The position numbers and the translations under genes are program-made. Shown piece after piece: positions 16,314 through 24,554 of a stretch of DNA of 64,000 nt (within the stretch, counting starts at the first letter, position 1; every line of letters starts with the position of its first letter). Source of the stretch: Flavobacterium panacagri (lineage in GTDB: Bacteria > Bacteroidota > Bacteroidia > Flavobacteriales > Flavobacteriaceae); contig NZ_CP119766.1 of NCBI RefSeq assembly GCF_030378165.1, positions 5,146,001-5,210,000 on the forward strand, in the 5' to 3' direction. A model generated the notes under the pieces. The model saw nothing but the letters and a program-made list of their open reading frames with translations. It was not told the DNA's origin and searched no databases.

Positions 16314-18572
16314 TTAGAATCTGAAATTAAGTGACGCTTCTAAAGTGAATGGACGAATGTATGATCCAACCAAAAGCTGATCGTAATAACCTGAAGCATC
16401 TGTAATTAATTCTGCTCCGTTGATTGTTCCTTTTGCTCCTGTCTGATTCAAGAAGTTTACTGCGGTCAAGCCGATATCAAAATGATTGTTGATTTTGTAG
16501 TTTACACCTCCAAAGGTTTCCCATCTTGGCGCAAAATATAAGGCATTGGTCTGGTTCGCGTACTGCTTGCTGAAGTATCTGAAACTCGCCCAAAATTTGA
16601 AATCTTTATACGTATAACTTGGATCAATTTCCATTAAAACTTTAGAAATTTCCAATACGTTTTTATCGTTATAAGAATAGTTGTTTCCAAAAGCAGCAAA
16701 ATCATAATTTTTGTAAACTGGATCTTGGAACGTAATTAGATAATGCAGATTAAATCCTTTGAATGGCGTTGCCACAATATCTGTTGTCCATCCTAAAGTT
16801 TGGATATCGTAGAAAACCGTTGCTACTTCTGACTGAGTAGCATCTGCCGGATTCACTAAATTTAATCTTGCTAAATAATTATTTCTAGTTAAATAAGTTG
16901 CCTGAGAAACGATACTGAATTTATCATGATTGAAATACAATCCGAACGCTGCCAAAGGACTTTTTGATTTCGCATTATTAGGTGCTACCGCTCCAGAATA
17001 ACTTTCTAACTGTCCGTTTTTTTCGGTGTAGGTAAAGTCGGCTAGAACTCCGGCTCTTTTGGTTACTTTATAAACCGCATTGATCGAACCTCCTAAATGA
17101 AACCAATTGTTATCAAAATAGGTTTTCTGACTTGGATCAAAAACTAAATCTGGTGTTCGTGGTGTTAAGTAATAATCTCCTTTTAATTTGTGGTATCTTA
17201 AATTCACTCCGTAAGCTAAACTCAAACGGTCTGTAATAGTCCAGTTATCCGAGAAATATCCAGATAATTTGTTTTCGAAACCATTGTGGTATTCACCTCC
17301 AACATTGTAGTTGTAAAATCCGTCAGCATCTGTGTTTGAAGTTCCGCCTGGTGTGTTACGAACCAATTTATCAGGGTTTGCGCTTACTGTTTGATTAAAA
17401 AAAGAACGGCTTGACGTAAAATCATCTACTTGGTAATAGTATTCCATTAAACCAAATCTCCATTGGTGTTTTTCTACATTTTTAGTGATTTCAAATCTAG
17501 ATAACGCTGTTTTTGTAGGTGTTCCGTCTGTGTATAATCCCAGCATTGAATTTACATTCCCAACATAAGCATTACCAGTAGATTTGTATGTGAAATTATC
17601 TGCTGCAGTCGCTTGAAAAATTCCTAGTGGAATGGCAATTAACTGAGATGCTTCGGCATAACGAAAACGAGTCGAGAAATTAAATTTCCAATCATTTTCT
17701 AAATCATAATTTCCTAAGATATCAAAAGTGTGAGAAGTTGATGCAGCATCGCTTCCGCCCATATCAGCAAATTTCGTTTCACCCGTCATGATGTCTTTAA
17801 ACTTCATGATTCCGTCATTCACGATATACGAATCACGTCCAATTCTAAAGTCGTTGTATTCTTCGACTCTTCCACCTTCTTTGTATCTAAAAACAGCATA
17901 ATTTGTTAACGAAGCTGAATTGGCATATTTATACAAAAAGCTGATTTGTCCTTTTCCGTTATTGAATTTCTTCGTTAAACCTGCTCTGTAAATTTGTGTA
18001 CGATCTGAATATTTGGCAAATTTTAAATCGAAAGAGTTTGGATCAAAATTGGCATAAGCGCCCATTGTATACGACCAGCCTTTTGCTAATGGCCCAGAAA
18101 CATTTAGGTCGCCTTTCATCCATCCAAAACTAGAACCTGAAAAATTCCCCACGACTTCCAGTTTATCTGTCCCTAATTTGGTATAAGAATTAACGGCAAA
18201 ACCTAAATCTCCGGTCGTAATGGCTGCTTCTCCAATTTTTAATAATCCAGTGCGTCCTAAACTCGTGCTTTGTCTCCAAGTACGGTTTGGCAGTTCCGGC
18301 CAGAAATAATAAACCACTGGTAAATCATTTTCCTGAATCGTGATACCGCCCACAGTTGACGGCAACCCGATATTTACATCACGCGGGCCAGTGTTGTTCG
18401 CCGCATTAAGCATAACATTTCTATTTTTTTCTTCTTTAGTGTCTGATTCTACAATTTTGGTAGTTTTTTTAATTGAATCTGTAGCTTTTTGCTGTTTGTT
18501 GTCTTCTTGTGAAAAAGCCTCAAAAGCTGGAAAAAAAGCCAGACAGATTGTGGAAATAATTAATTTTTTCAT
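16314..18572 (-). CDS. TonB-dependent receptor-like outer-membrane beta-barrel
   Basis: First gene of the GH3 operon. The 752 residues start with a signal peptide (MKKLIISTICLAFFPAFEAFS) and a charged linker rich in Lys, Glu and Thr. The plug-like section is short (about 55-130: NIGLPSTVGGITIQENDLP). A long series of alternating amphipathic strands ends with LEASLNFRF and its terminal Phe, the usual outer-membrane insertion signal. It lacks the STN and carboxypeptidase-like domains of SusC proteins, I see no clear TonB box, and no SusD follows. It is probably the outer-membrane entry port for the sugar processed by the downstream enzymes. Annotation as a TonB receptor is likely but the degenerate plug is a caveat. 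Confidence 0.8.
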   Translation of the reverse strand: MKKLIISTICLAFFPAFEAFSQEDNKQQKATDSIKKTTKIVESDTKEEKNRNVMLNAANNTGPRDVNIGLPSTVGGITIQENDLPVVYYFWPELPNRTWRQSTSLGRTGLLKIGEAAITTGDLGFAVNSYTKLGTDKLEVVGNFSGSSFGWMKGDLNVSGPLAKGWSYTMGAYANFDPNSFDLKFAKYSDRTQIYRAGLTKKFNNGKGQISFLYKYANSASLTNYAVFRYKEGGRVEEYNDFRIGRDSYIVNDGIMKFKDIMTGETKFADMGGSDAASTSHTFDILGNYDLENDWKFNFSTRFRYAEASQLIAIPLGIFQATAADNFTYKSTGNAYVGNVNSMLGLYTDGTPTKTALSRFEITKNVEKHQWRFGLMEYYYQVDDFTSSRSFFNQTVSANPDKLVRNTPGGTSNTDADGFYNYNVGGEYHNGFENKLSGYFSDNWTITDRLSLAYGVNLRYHKLKGDYYLTPRTPDLVFDPSQKTYFDNNWFHLGGSINAVYKVTKRAGVLADFTYTEKNGQLESYSGAVAPNNAKSKSPLAAFGLYFNHDKFSIVSQATYLTRNNYLARLNLVNPADATQSEVATVFYDIQTLGWTTDIVATPFKGFNLHYLITFQDPVYKNYDFAAFGNNYSYNDKNVLEISKVLMEIDPSYTYKDFKFWASFRYFSKQYANQTNALYFAPRWETFGGVNYKINNHFDIGLTAVNFLNQTGAKGTINGAELITDASGYYDQLLVGSYIRPFTLEASLNFRF

Positions 18573-18608
18573 GAGTAGTTTAAGTTAGGTTTTTGTTATG
18601 AAATTTTC

Positions 18609-18629
18609 ATTGCTTCATAATGAAGCAAT
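18609..18629. promoter_or_regulatory. Palindrome, candidate operator of the GH3 operon
   Basis: A perfect inverted repeat ATTGCTTCA-N3-TGAAGCAAT lies 36 bp upstream of the receptor start (18572) in the 394-bp region shared with the divergent Nudix-type regulator. Its position and symmetry suit a dimeric repressor site. Assignment to that regulator is inference. Confidence 0.45.
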
Positions 18630-18856
18630 ATTAATTACTATTTCTCATTTCAGCAAATAAATGGTATTAATATTTTCAATATCGCATAAAAACCCATCTA
18701 TAAATTCCATAAAAACAACAATCAAGACAGATCTCTTAATTGTCAAACAAACACTTAAAAAACCACTACCTCGTTTGCGTAAAGTCTTGTAATTGTTGAA
18801 AAAAATAGATTGGAAAATGAGAAAAATGTAAAAACGTTTTGGAAGGAGAAATAAAA

Positions 18857-18891
18857 AAAACACATCAAAGACAAAATTTGTGACGTGTTTT
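18857..18891. promoter_or_regulatory. Second inverted repeat in the divergent region
   Basis: Arms AAAACACATCA (18857-18867) and TGACGTGTTTT (18881-18891) match except for one base, with a smaller ACAAA/TTTGT palindrome nested inside. It lies 76 bp upstream of the regulator ATG (18967). It may be an autoregulatory site or the end of a short transcript. I see nothing else in the 18573-18966 gap apart from this and the palindrome at 18609. Confidence 0.3.
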
Positions 18892-18966
18892 AAAAAGACA
18901 GAAAAAACTTAGACAATTTGACTCGTACGGATTAAAAAGTTTAAATTTGAAGCTAATTATACCGTC

Positions 18967-19713
18967 ATGGATTTCAAAAAATTTCTCGAAATCGAGTCTA
19001 AAGAGGCTTGGCAAAAATATATTCCGACACTTTCTATTGATAGTGTTATCTTTAGTTTTCATCAAAATTCGCTGTATGTGCTGCTTTTAAAAATGAAGGA
19101 CATGGAATCTTGGGGACTGCCTGGCGGTTATGTAAAAAAGACGGAAAATGTGGATGAAGCTGCGGTTCGGATCTTAAAAGATAGAACTGGAACTGAAAAT
19201 ATTTACCTGCATCAGTTTCATACTTTTGGAGATCGTAATCGTTCTGAAGATGCTTTTGCGGACTATGATGATGATATTTGGTACAAACAGCGTTTTATCT
19301 CGATTGGATATTATGCTTTGGCAGAACATTCGCAGGTAAAACTCGTAATTGATGAATTTTCGAGTGCTGTTGAATGGCATTTAATAGATAATCTTCCTGA
19401 TTTTATGATGGATCACCGAAGTATTTATGACAAAGCGCTACTAACACTTCGGGAACAATTAAACAATCATCCTATTGGATACAATCTTCTTCCTGAGAAA
19501 TTTACGATGCCCGAATTACAGAAATTATATGAAGGTATTTTAGGAAAAAAACTGAACCGCGGTAATTTCTACAGAAAAATTCTGCGTTACGATATCCTCA
19601 CAAAACTAGACGAATCTCGTAAAGGCGGCGCGCACAAAGCACCTGATTTGTACAGTTTTGATTTGGAAAAATACAACAGCGCATTAAAAGAAGGTTTACA
19701 AGGAAACTGGTAA
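18967..19713 (+). CDS. Nudix-fold transcriptional regulator (NrtR/AraR-like)
   Basis: A 248-residue protein with a Nudix domain (about 22-150) and a C-terminal winged helix (about 155-240) ending in RKGGAHKAPDLYSFD, a typical motif of NrtR-family regulators. The Nudix box is degenerate: GGYVKKTENVDEAAVRILKDRTG (53-75) has Ile69, Asp72 and Arg73 where catalysis needs glutamates, so it should bind a ligand rather than hydrolyse one. Bacteroidota members of this family include the arabinose regulator AraR. It is divergent from the GH3/receptor operon, which it probably represses until a sugar derived from the substrate binds. Its stop codon directly abuts that of the convergent kinase gene. Confidence 0.88.
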   Translation: MDFKKFLEIESKEAWQKYIPTLSIDSVIFSFHQNSLYVLLLKMKDMESWGLPGGYVKKTENVDEAAVRILKDRTGTENIYLHQFHTFGDRNRSEDAFADYDDDIWYKQRFISIGYYALAEHSQVKLVIDEFSSAVEWHLIDNLPDFMMDHRSIYDKALLTLREQLNNHPIGYNLLPEKFTMPELQKLYEGILGKKLNRGNFYRKILRYDILTKLDESRKGGAHKAPDLYSFDLEKYNSALKEGLQGNW

Positions 19714-21078
19714 TTATTGCAATGGCAGCATAACTGTAAAAGTGGTTCCTTTTCCAACAGTAGAAGTTACTTCAATTGAACCATTGTGCAGGCTGATAAT
19801 TTGTTTTACAATAGACAATCCGATGCCGTAACCATTTTCGTGATCTTTGTTTTTGCCTCGATAAAATAAGTTGTAGATTTTTTCAAGATCGGCTTCTGGG
19901 ATTCCTATTCCTTCATCTGAAAAAGTTAATGTAATTTTTTCTGATGAAGCGTTAATCTCTACATTACAAGAATGATTTTCAGAATATTTACACGCATTTT
20001 CCATAATATTTGAAAAAGCAATCTGCAGCAGATATGGATTTCCAGTATAATTGTAAACACTAGAATCGGTATCGCCCAAATTGGTATAACTTATTCCAAT
20101 CTTGTATTTTACCTCTTTTTTATTGATCAGATTTAATTTGGCATCGACCAAAATTTCATCGATTCTGGTTGGCGACATCTTGATTTGTGAGACATCATAA
20201 TTCGCCCTTGCAAAATCTAAAAGTGCTGTCGAAAGCTGCGATACATGATTGGCTTCTTCTAAAGCATTATCCAATGATTTTTTATAATCGTCAATGGTCT
20301 GATTCAATTCTTTTCCCAGTTCAATTTCGGCAATCAAAATAGAAAGAGGCGTTCGAAATTCATGTGAAATAGTGGTCACAAAATTTCGATGATTGTTAAA
20401 GGATTTTTCTAATCTGTTGAAAGTCGTATTAAAAGTCTGTGTCAGTTCATAAAGCTCGTCTTTGGCTTTTGGAACCACAATTCGTTTGTTCAAATTATGT
20501 TCGGAGATATCCCTGATTTGAAAAATAATATCTTTCAACGGTTTTAGGGTATAATAGGAAAACCCAAAACCAATAATGAAAACCAGAACAATCGAAATAA
20601 AATATACATAAAGTACATTTTCTTTAAAAGCATTAATGTGGTTCAAACCGGTTACATCTATTGCTCTTCCAACAATATAATATTCTTTATTATTGTCTTT
20701 GTATAAAATACCTCGATATTGGTATTTTTCATCTGCCCAGTTTAAGGATTTATTCTTTTTTATAGTCTCTAATATTTTTTGATTGCCAAGCGGTGGCATA
20801 TTATCCGAAAAATAAATATTAAAATTGCTGTCATAAACACTTATATCGGCTTCGTTTAATACCTTTTTATTTTTAGTATGCAGAAATTTAATGAGGTCTT
20901 TGTTGATTTGGGCATCAAATATAAACTCGGCACGCCAGGTTATTTTATAATCCAGACGATCAAAAAATTCATCTTTTCTGTTTTTTTCGGAAACAAAATA
21001 GACGCTGTACGCAAATACGAATAAAATAAAAGCTGTTAAAATAGCATAAGCGAGGGCAGTTCGGGTTACTAATTTCAT
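19714..21078 (-). CDS. Sensor histidine kinase
   Basis: A 454-residue membrane kinase. Two membrane helices (about 7-29 and 156-177) enclose a periplasmic sensor of about 125 residues. HAMP follows (about 178-230). The phospho-acceptor is His239 in ISHEFRTPLS. The ATP-binding domain has the N box around Asn361 (NIMENACKY), the G1 box SDEGIGIPE and the G2 box NGYGIGLSIV. It overlaps the response regulator gene by 4 bp. The periplasmic domain resembles that of CusS/RprX-like kinases in general layout only; the signal is unknown. The porin operon on the other side of the regulator is the likely target. Confidence 0.94.
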   Translation of the reverse strand: MKLVTRTALAYAILTAFILFVFAYSVYFVSEKNRKDEFFDRLDYKITWRAEFIFDAQINKDLIKFLHTKNKKVLNEADISVYDSNFNIYFSDNMPPLGNQKILETIKKNKSLNWADEKYQYRGILYKDNNKEYYIVGRAIDVTGLNHINAFKENVLYVYFISIVLVFIIGFGFSYYTLKPLKDIIFQIRDISEHNLNKRIVVPKAKDELYELTQTFNTTFNRLEKSFNNHRNFVTTISHEFRTPLSILIAEIELGKELNQTIDDYKKSLDNALEEANHVSQLSTALLDFARANYDVSQIKMSPTRIDEILVDAKLNLINKKEVKYKIGISYTNLGDTDSSVYNYTGNPYLLQIAFSNIMENACKYSENHSCNVEINASSEKITLTFSDEGIGIPEADLEKIYNLFYRGKNKDHENGYGIGLSIVKQIISLHNGSIEVTSTVGKGTTFTVMLPLQ

Positions 21079-21764
21079 ATTTTATTGCTTAAAATAAATC
21101 CCATTCCCACCTTGGTATGAATTAGTTTCTGATCAAAATCTTTGTCTATTTTCTTTCTCAAATAAGCAATATAGACATCTATATAATTGGTTCCTGTATC
21201 AAAATTATTTCCCCAGACATTATCGGCAATTTCATCGCGAGTAAGCAATCGTTCCGGATGCTGCATCAGAAAATGGAGTAAATTAAATTCTTTCGGAGTC
21301 AGATTAATTGTTATTCCTTGTCTGTAAACTACTTTGGTTCGTTTGTCCAGAACAAGATCATTATACGTGATTTGAGAAGTTTCTTCAACAGTATAAACAG
21401 CATCATTTTTACGCTGTAATAAAGCTTTAACTCTGGCATAAAGTTCTCTTATTTCAAAAGGTTTTACGAGATAATCATCTGCGCCGGCATCAAAACCTTC
21501 AATCTTTTCATCAATGGTTCCTAAAGCGGTAAGCATAATGATTGGGATTTTTTTTCCGGATTGACGGATCTTTTTACAGAAAGTAATGCCATCCATTCCA
21601 GCCAGCATAATATCGGTAATGATTAATTCAAAATCAATTTTCTCTAAAAGGATAAGTCCTTCCTCTGCTTCTTCTGCAATATATACCTGATATCCCTGAC
21701 TTTCTAATCCTCTTTTCAGCAAAGCCGAAACCCTGCTGTTATCTTCCACAATTAAGATCTTCAT
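21075..21764 (-). CDS. OmpR-family response regulator
   Basis: A 229-residue regulator with a receiver domain (1-120; acidic pocket ED at 7-8, phospho-acceptor Asp51 in ITDIML, Thr79 and Lys101 in LVKPFE) and an OmpR/PhoB winged helix (about 130-226, with LTPKEFNLLHFLM and YIDVYIAYLRKKID). It is the first gene of the pair, with the kinase coupled by a 4-bp overlap. Proteins of this class bind tandem direct repeats spaced by one helical turn; such an array lies just upstream at 21902-21945 in front of the divergent porin gene. Confidence 0.95.
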   Translation of the reverse strand: MKILIVEDNSRVSALLKRGLESQGYQVYIAEEAEEGLILLEKIDFELIITDIMLAGMDGITFCKKIRQSGKKIPIIMLTALGTIDEKIEGFDAGADDYLVKPFEIRELYARVKALLQRKNDAVYTVEETSQITYNDLVLDKRTKVVYRQGITINLTPKEFNLLHFLMQHPERLLTRDEIADNVWGNNFDTGTNYIDVYIAYLRKKIDKDFDQKLIHTKVGMGFILSNKI

Positions 21765-21901
21765 CTCTGTCTGTTCCTTTTAAAATCGAAGTCAAATTTA
21801 CGACAATATTTTCTTTTTCTAATAGCAGGTTAAAATGTCTCACATTTCAAACAAATACAAAACACCCTGTTTTACAGTACTTTAAAACAAAAACAAATCA
21901 A

Positions 21902-21945
21902 TTTCTAATAACATTCTATAGCCTTTCTAATACTTTTCTAATAAC
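21902..21945. promoter_or_regulatory. Four 11-bp tandem direct repeats, candidate response-regulator site
   Basis: Consecutive units read TTTCTAATAAC (21902), ATTCTATAGCC (21913), TTTCTAATACT (21924) and TTTCTAATAAC (21935). The spacing of exactly 11 bp places them on one face of the helix, as OmpR-family regulators require. A further TTTCTAATA lies at 21816-21824. The array ends 19 bp upstream of a flavobacterial -7 box and so occupies the -33 region of the porin promoter. Confidence 0.75.
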
Positions 21946-21964
21946 CCAAAGTGTATCCTGAATC

Positions 21965-21972
21965 TACCTTTG
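21965..21972 (+). promoter_or_regulatory. Bacteroidota -7 promoter element of the porin operon
   Basis: TACCTTTG matches the Bacteroidota -7 consensus TAnnTTTG exactly. No good TTG is seen at the -33 position, which is instead covered by the 11-bp repeats, as expected of an activator-dependent promoter. It lies 57 bp upstream of the porin ATG. Confidence 0.6.
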
Positions 21973-22029
21973 TCGAGTCAAAAACAAGTAGTGATCACTA
22001 CCAGAACAAAATGTAAATTTTAACTATAC

Positions 22030-23358
22030 ATGAAAACAAATTATTTAAAAATTGGATTGTGTTTTACTCTGCTTGCAGGGTTTATCAATACAATTAATGC
22101 TCAAAAAAAGAATGATTTTGGAAACCCAACTTTAACCAAATATTTAAACGATGAAAAAACACGTTCGATCTCATTTAGCGGTTACACAGAAATTTGGGCT
22201 CGTTATGCAGAACTTAACCCAGGAAGTTTGGTAAACGGCGAACAAGTCAACAGTATTTCTGATTTATCATTACGAAGAGTTAGGGTAAAAATGTCTTATC
22301 AGCCTACAGAAAAATTCACATTTGTATTACAAGGTGGTTTAACAAATGTAAACGTCGCTTCTAAAACTACTCCTGCATTTGAACTTTTAGACGCTTATGC
22401 TGAATATAAATTTAACGATATCATTGCTGCCGGTGCAGGGCGATCAACTTGGAGAGGTTTATCCCGATTTACCACTGGGCCTTTGAATACTTTATTGTAC
22501 GATCTGCCATCTTATGCAACGGGAAATGCTGGTATATCAGACGAAACGGTAAGAGAATTGAGTGTTTATGCTAAAGGACAAATAGGAAAATTAGATTATC
22601 GTTTGGTTATTGCCGATCCTTATAGGAATGTAAGTGCTGATCCGCAATATAATCTTGCAACGTTTAGCAAAACACATCCAAATAAAGATTACTCTGGTTA
22701 TTTCAAATATGAATTCTTTGATTCTGAAAACAATTCTTCTCCATTCCATTCTGGCACTTATAATGGTAAAAAGAAAGTTCTGGCGTTAGGAGCTGGTTTT
22801 GAATATATGCACAATGCACTATGGCATTTAGATGAAGCAAAAACGACTATTAATGATGACGAAAAAAGTTTTGCTGTTGACCTTTTCTACGATACGCCAA
22901 TTAACAAAGACCGCGGTACTTCTTTCAGTGCTTATGCCATGGCAATGAATAATAATTACGGGCCAAATTATGTTCGTTATTCTGGAGTTAGCAATCCCGC
23001 AAGCGGTGTAAATACTTCTGTAAGCAGTCTGAATGGAGCTGGAAATAATTCTCCTGTTATAGGAACCGGAAACACTTATTATGTACAAGTCGGTGGAACA
23101 CTTCCTTATTTTAATAAAGCTAAAAACAGCCTTCAGTTACAGCCGGCGGGAAGTGTGATGCTTTCTGATCTTGACGGACTTCACGATAAAGCGCTGACTT
23201 ATGATGCGGGAATTTCTTTACTGATGAACGGCATGTCTTCACGATTAACTTTTGATGCTCAAAATCGTCCTATTTATACTTTGAATGATGCAAACTTAGC
23301 CACAGTTTCAGATCGAAAATGGCAGTATGTTTTAAAATACAGAATTGACTTTAATTAA
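22030..23358 (+). CDS. Outer-membrane porin (O/P family-like)
   Basis: The 442-residue protein has a signal peptide (cleavage near INAQ, residue 25). Its amphipathic strands resemble phosphate-selective porins of the OprO/OprP type: early strand GYTEIWARYAELNPG, then SLRRVRVKMSYQPTEKF, and a closing strand WQYVLKYRIDFN. There is no plug domain, so it is a passive pore. It heads a short plus-strand unit followed 12 bp later by a Dabb protein. The upstream direct repeats and -7 box suggest control by the divergent two-component system. The solute is not deducible; the family name is not evidence for phosphate here. Confidence 0.85.
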   Translation: MKTNYLKIGLCFTLLAGFINTINAQKKNDFGNPTLTKYLNDEKTRSISFSGYTEIWARYAELNPGSLVNGEQVNSISDLSLRRVRVKMSYQPTEKFTFVLQGGLTNVNVASKTTPAFELLDAYAEYKFNDIIAAGAGRSTWRGLSRFTTGPLNTLLYDLPSYATGNAGISDETVRELSVYAKGQIGKLDYRLVIADPYRNVSADPQYNLATFSKTHPNKDYSGYFKYEFFDSENNSSPFHSGTYNGKKKVLALGAGFEYMHNALWHLDEAKTTINDDEKSFAVDLFYDTPINKDRGTSFSAYAMAMNNNYGPNYVRYSGVSNPASGVNTSVSSLNGAGNNSPVIGTGNTYYVQVGGTLPYFNKAKNSLQLQPAGSVMLSDLDGLHDKALTYDAGISLLMNGMSSRLTFDAQNRPIYTLNDANLATVSDRKWQYVLKYRIDFN

Positions 23359-23370
23359 AACTTTACGATT

Positions 23371-23790
23371 ATGGAAAGACGAAATTTTATTATAAAATCA
23401 GCGAGCGCTGGAGCACTTGCTTTAGCCGGAGCAAAAGTATTGGCTAATACTTCAAATGAAACAGAATCTCAGCACAAAACGGTTTATTTTCATTATCTGC
23501 TTTTCTGGCTTAAACCTGAACTTACGCCAGAACAAGTCGAAGATTTCAAAAACTTTTTTGAAGGACTTAAAAAGCTTCCGTATGTAAAAAATGTACGTTA
23601 CGGAAAACCTGCCAATTCAACGCCAAGACCTGTTATGGATAATTCTTTTACTTACAATGCTTCTATGGAATTTGATTCTCTCGAAGACTTAGAAACTTAC
23701 GGTAAACTTGACGGACATCTTGCTTTGGTTGCGAAATACAAACCATTCTTCAACAAAATGATGGTTCATGATTCAGTTTACATTCAATAA
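23371..23790 (+). CDS. Tat-exported Dabb (stress-responsive alpha-beta barrel) protein
   Basis: A 139-residue protein starting with a twin-arginine-like signal (MERRNFIIKSASAGALALAG). The mature part (about 35-139) is a single dimeric alpha+beta barrel domain of the Dabb family: VYFHYLLFWLKPELTPEQ, later VKNVRYGKPA and a terminal VHDSVYIQ. Tat export implies folding, perhaps with a cofactor, before secretion. It lies 12 bp after the porin gene and is surely co-transcribed. Dabb proteins include cyclases and small-molecule-handling enzymes, but many have no known role, so the function is open. Confidence 0.85.
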   Translation: MERRNFIIKSASAGALALAGAKVLANTSNETESQHKTVYFHYLLFWLKPELTPEQVEDFKNFFEGLKKLPYVKNVRYGKPANSTPRPVMDNSFTYNASMEFDSLEDLETYGKLDGHLALVAKYKPFFNKMMVHDSVYIQ

Positions 23791-23799
23791 AAATTTTTA

Positions 23800-23948
23800 A
23801 ATACATAGGAACATCGTTATCTCTTTATCTAAAAAAAGAAAACAGAAAGAAACTAGTTTCTAACACCTAGTATGCTATGTGTGTTGATGCAGATGAAATG
23901 CCTTTACACGGTTGTATCACCTATGTTTCCATGTGTTTAAAATTAATT
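23800..23948. repeat. MITE-like element, copy A
   Basis: The inverted termini are AATACATAGGAACAT (left) and CTATGTTTCCATGTGTTT (right). The interior has no frame but has the perfect palindrome GAAACTAGTTTC at 23849-23860, 49 bp from the left end. An inverted, diverged copy lies at 58580-58712 with the palindrome likewise 49 bp from the matching end. It separates the Dabb gene from the cupin gene. Confidence 0.7.
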
Positions 23949-23985
23949 ACAAAAAATAATTATTACTTTTAAATTTAATACCAAA

Positions 23986-24459
23986 ATGAAAAATCTATTA
24001 AAAGGATTTATCCTAACTGCATTTCTTATGGCCGCAAACAGTAATTATGCACAAGATCACAAAAAAGTCCAAATGAAAGCTTTGGAAGAAGAATCAGATA
24101 TTCCTGCGTACCGCCTTGTAAATAAACCCGACGGTTCGTGCTACTTTGAAAAAGGTTCAATTCCATCCTTAAAACATATGAATACTGCTTCTTTCTGGTA
24201 CAGCAATAAAACAGAAGAATGGGAAAAAAATGCCCATCCAGCACCGAGAAAACAATATGTAATTACGGTAAAAGGCAAAATTAAATTTAAAGTATCAGAC
24301 GGAAGTACTTTTATCATCGAACCTGGAGTTGTATTGCTTGCTGAGGATCTTAAAGGAAAAGGACACAGCTGGGACATGGTGGACAGCGATGTTTGGGAAA
24401 GATTGTATATCCCGATTACCGAAAATTCAGATGACCTTTTTAAAGCTGAATCTAAATAA
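23986..24459 (+). CDS. Secreted cupin-domain protein
   Basis: A 157-residue protein with a signal peptide (cleavage near NYAQ, residue 23). The mature part is a single cupin barrel: APRKQYVITVKGKIKFKV followed by FIIEPGVVLLAEDLKGKGHSWD. Few histidines are present in the first cupin motif, so metal binding is uncertain. It follows the porin and Dabb genes on the same strand after a 195-bp gap filled by the MITE-like element, and a strong terminator follows. Exported cupins often bind or isomerise small polar molecules. A joint role with the Dabb protein is an inference from position. Confidence 0.83.
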   Translation: MKNLLKGFILTAFLMAANSNYAQDHKKVQMKALEEESDIPAYRLVNKPDGSCYFEKGSIPSLKHMNTASFWYSNKTEEWEKNAHPAPRKQYVITVKGKIKFKVSDGSTFIIEPGVVLLAEDLKGKGHSWDMVDSDVWERLYIPITENSDDLFKAESK

Positions 24460-24507
24460 ATGAAATATTAAGCGACTGCAATAAAAGATGGATTTATTGA
24501 CAGTGAA

Positions 24508-24540
24508 AGAGGTGCTTGAATTACTCAAGCACCTCTCTTT
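24508..24540. terminator. Intrinsic terminator between convergent genes
   Basis: Perfect 12-bp arms AGAGGTGCTTGA (24508-24519) and TCAAGCACCTCT (24525-24536), with loop ATTAC, are followed by CTTTTATTTTAT. It ends the cupin transcript and lies just beyond the stop of the minus-strand M28 gene. Confidence 0.88.
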
Positions 24541-24554
24541 TATTTTATAAACAA

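Noticed and set aside
18645..18863. 72-residue hydrophobic minus-strand frame
   Set aside because: It lies in the AT-rich regulatory gap, shows no signal-peptide or family pattern, and would remove the promoter region of the receptor operon.
22030..23358. Phosphate-specific porin
   Set aside because: Only general O/P-porin similarity is seen; no phosphate uptake genes or Pho-like regulation are nearby.
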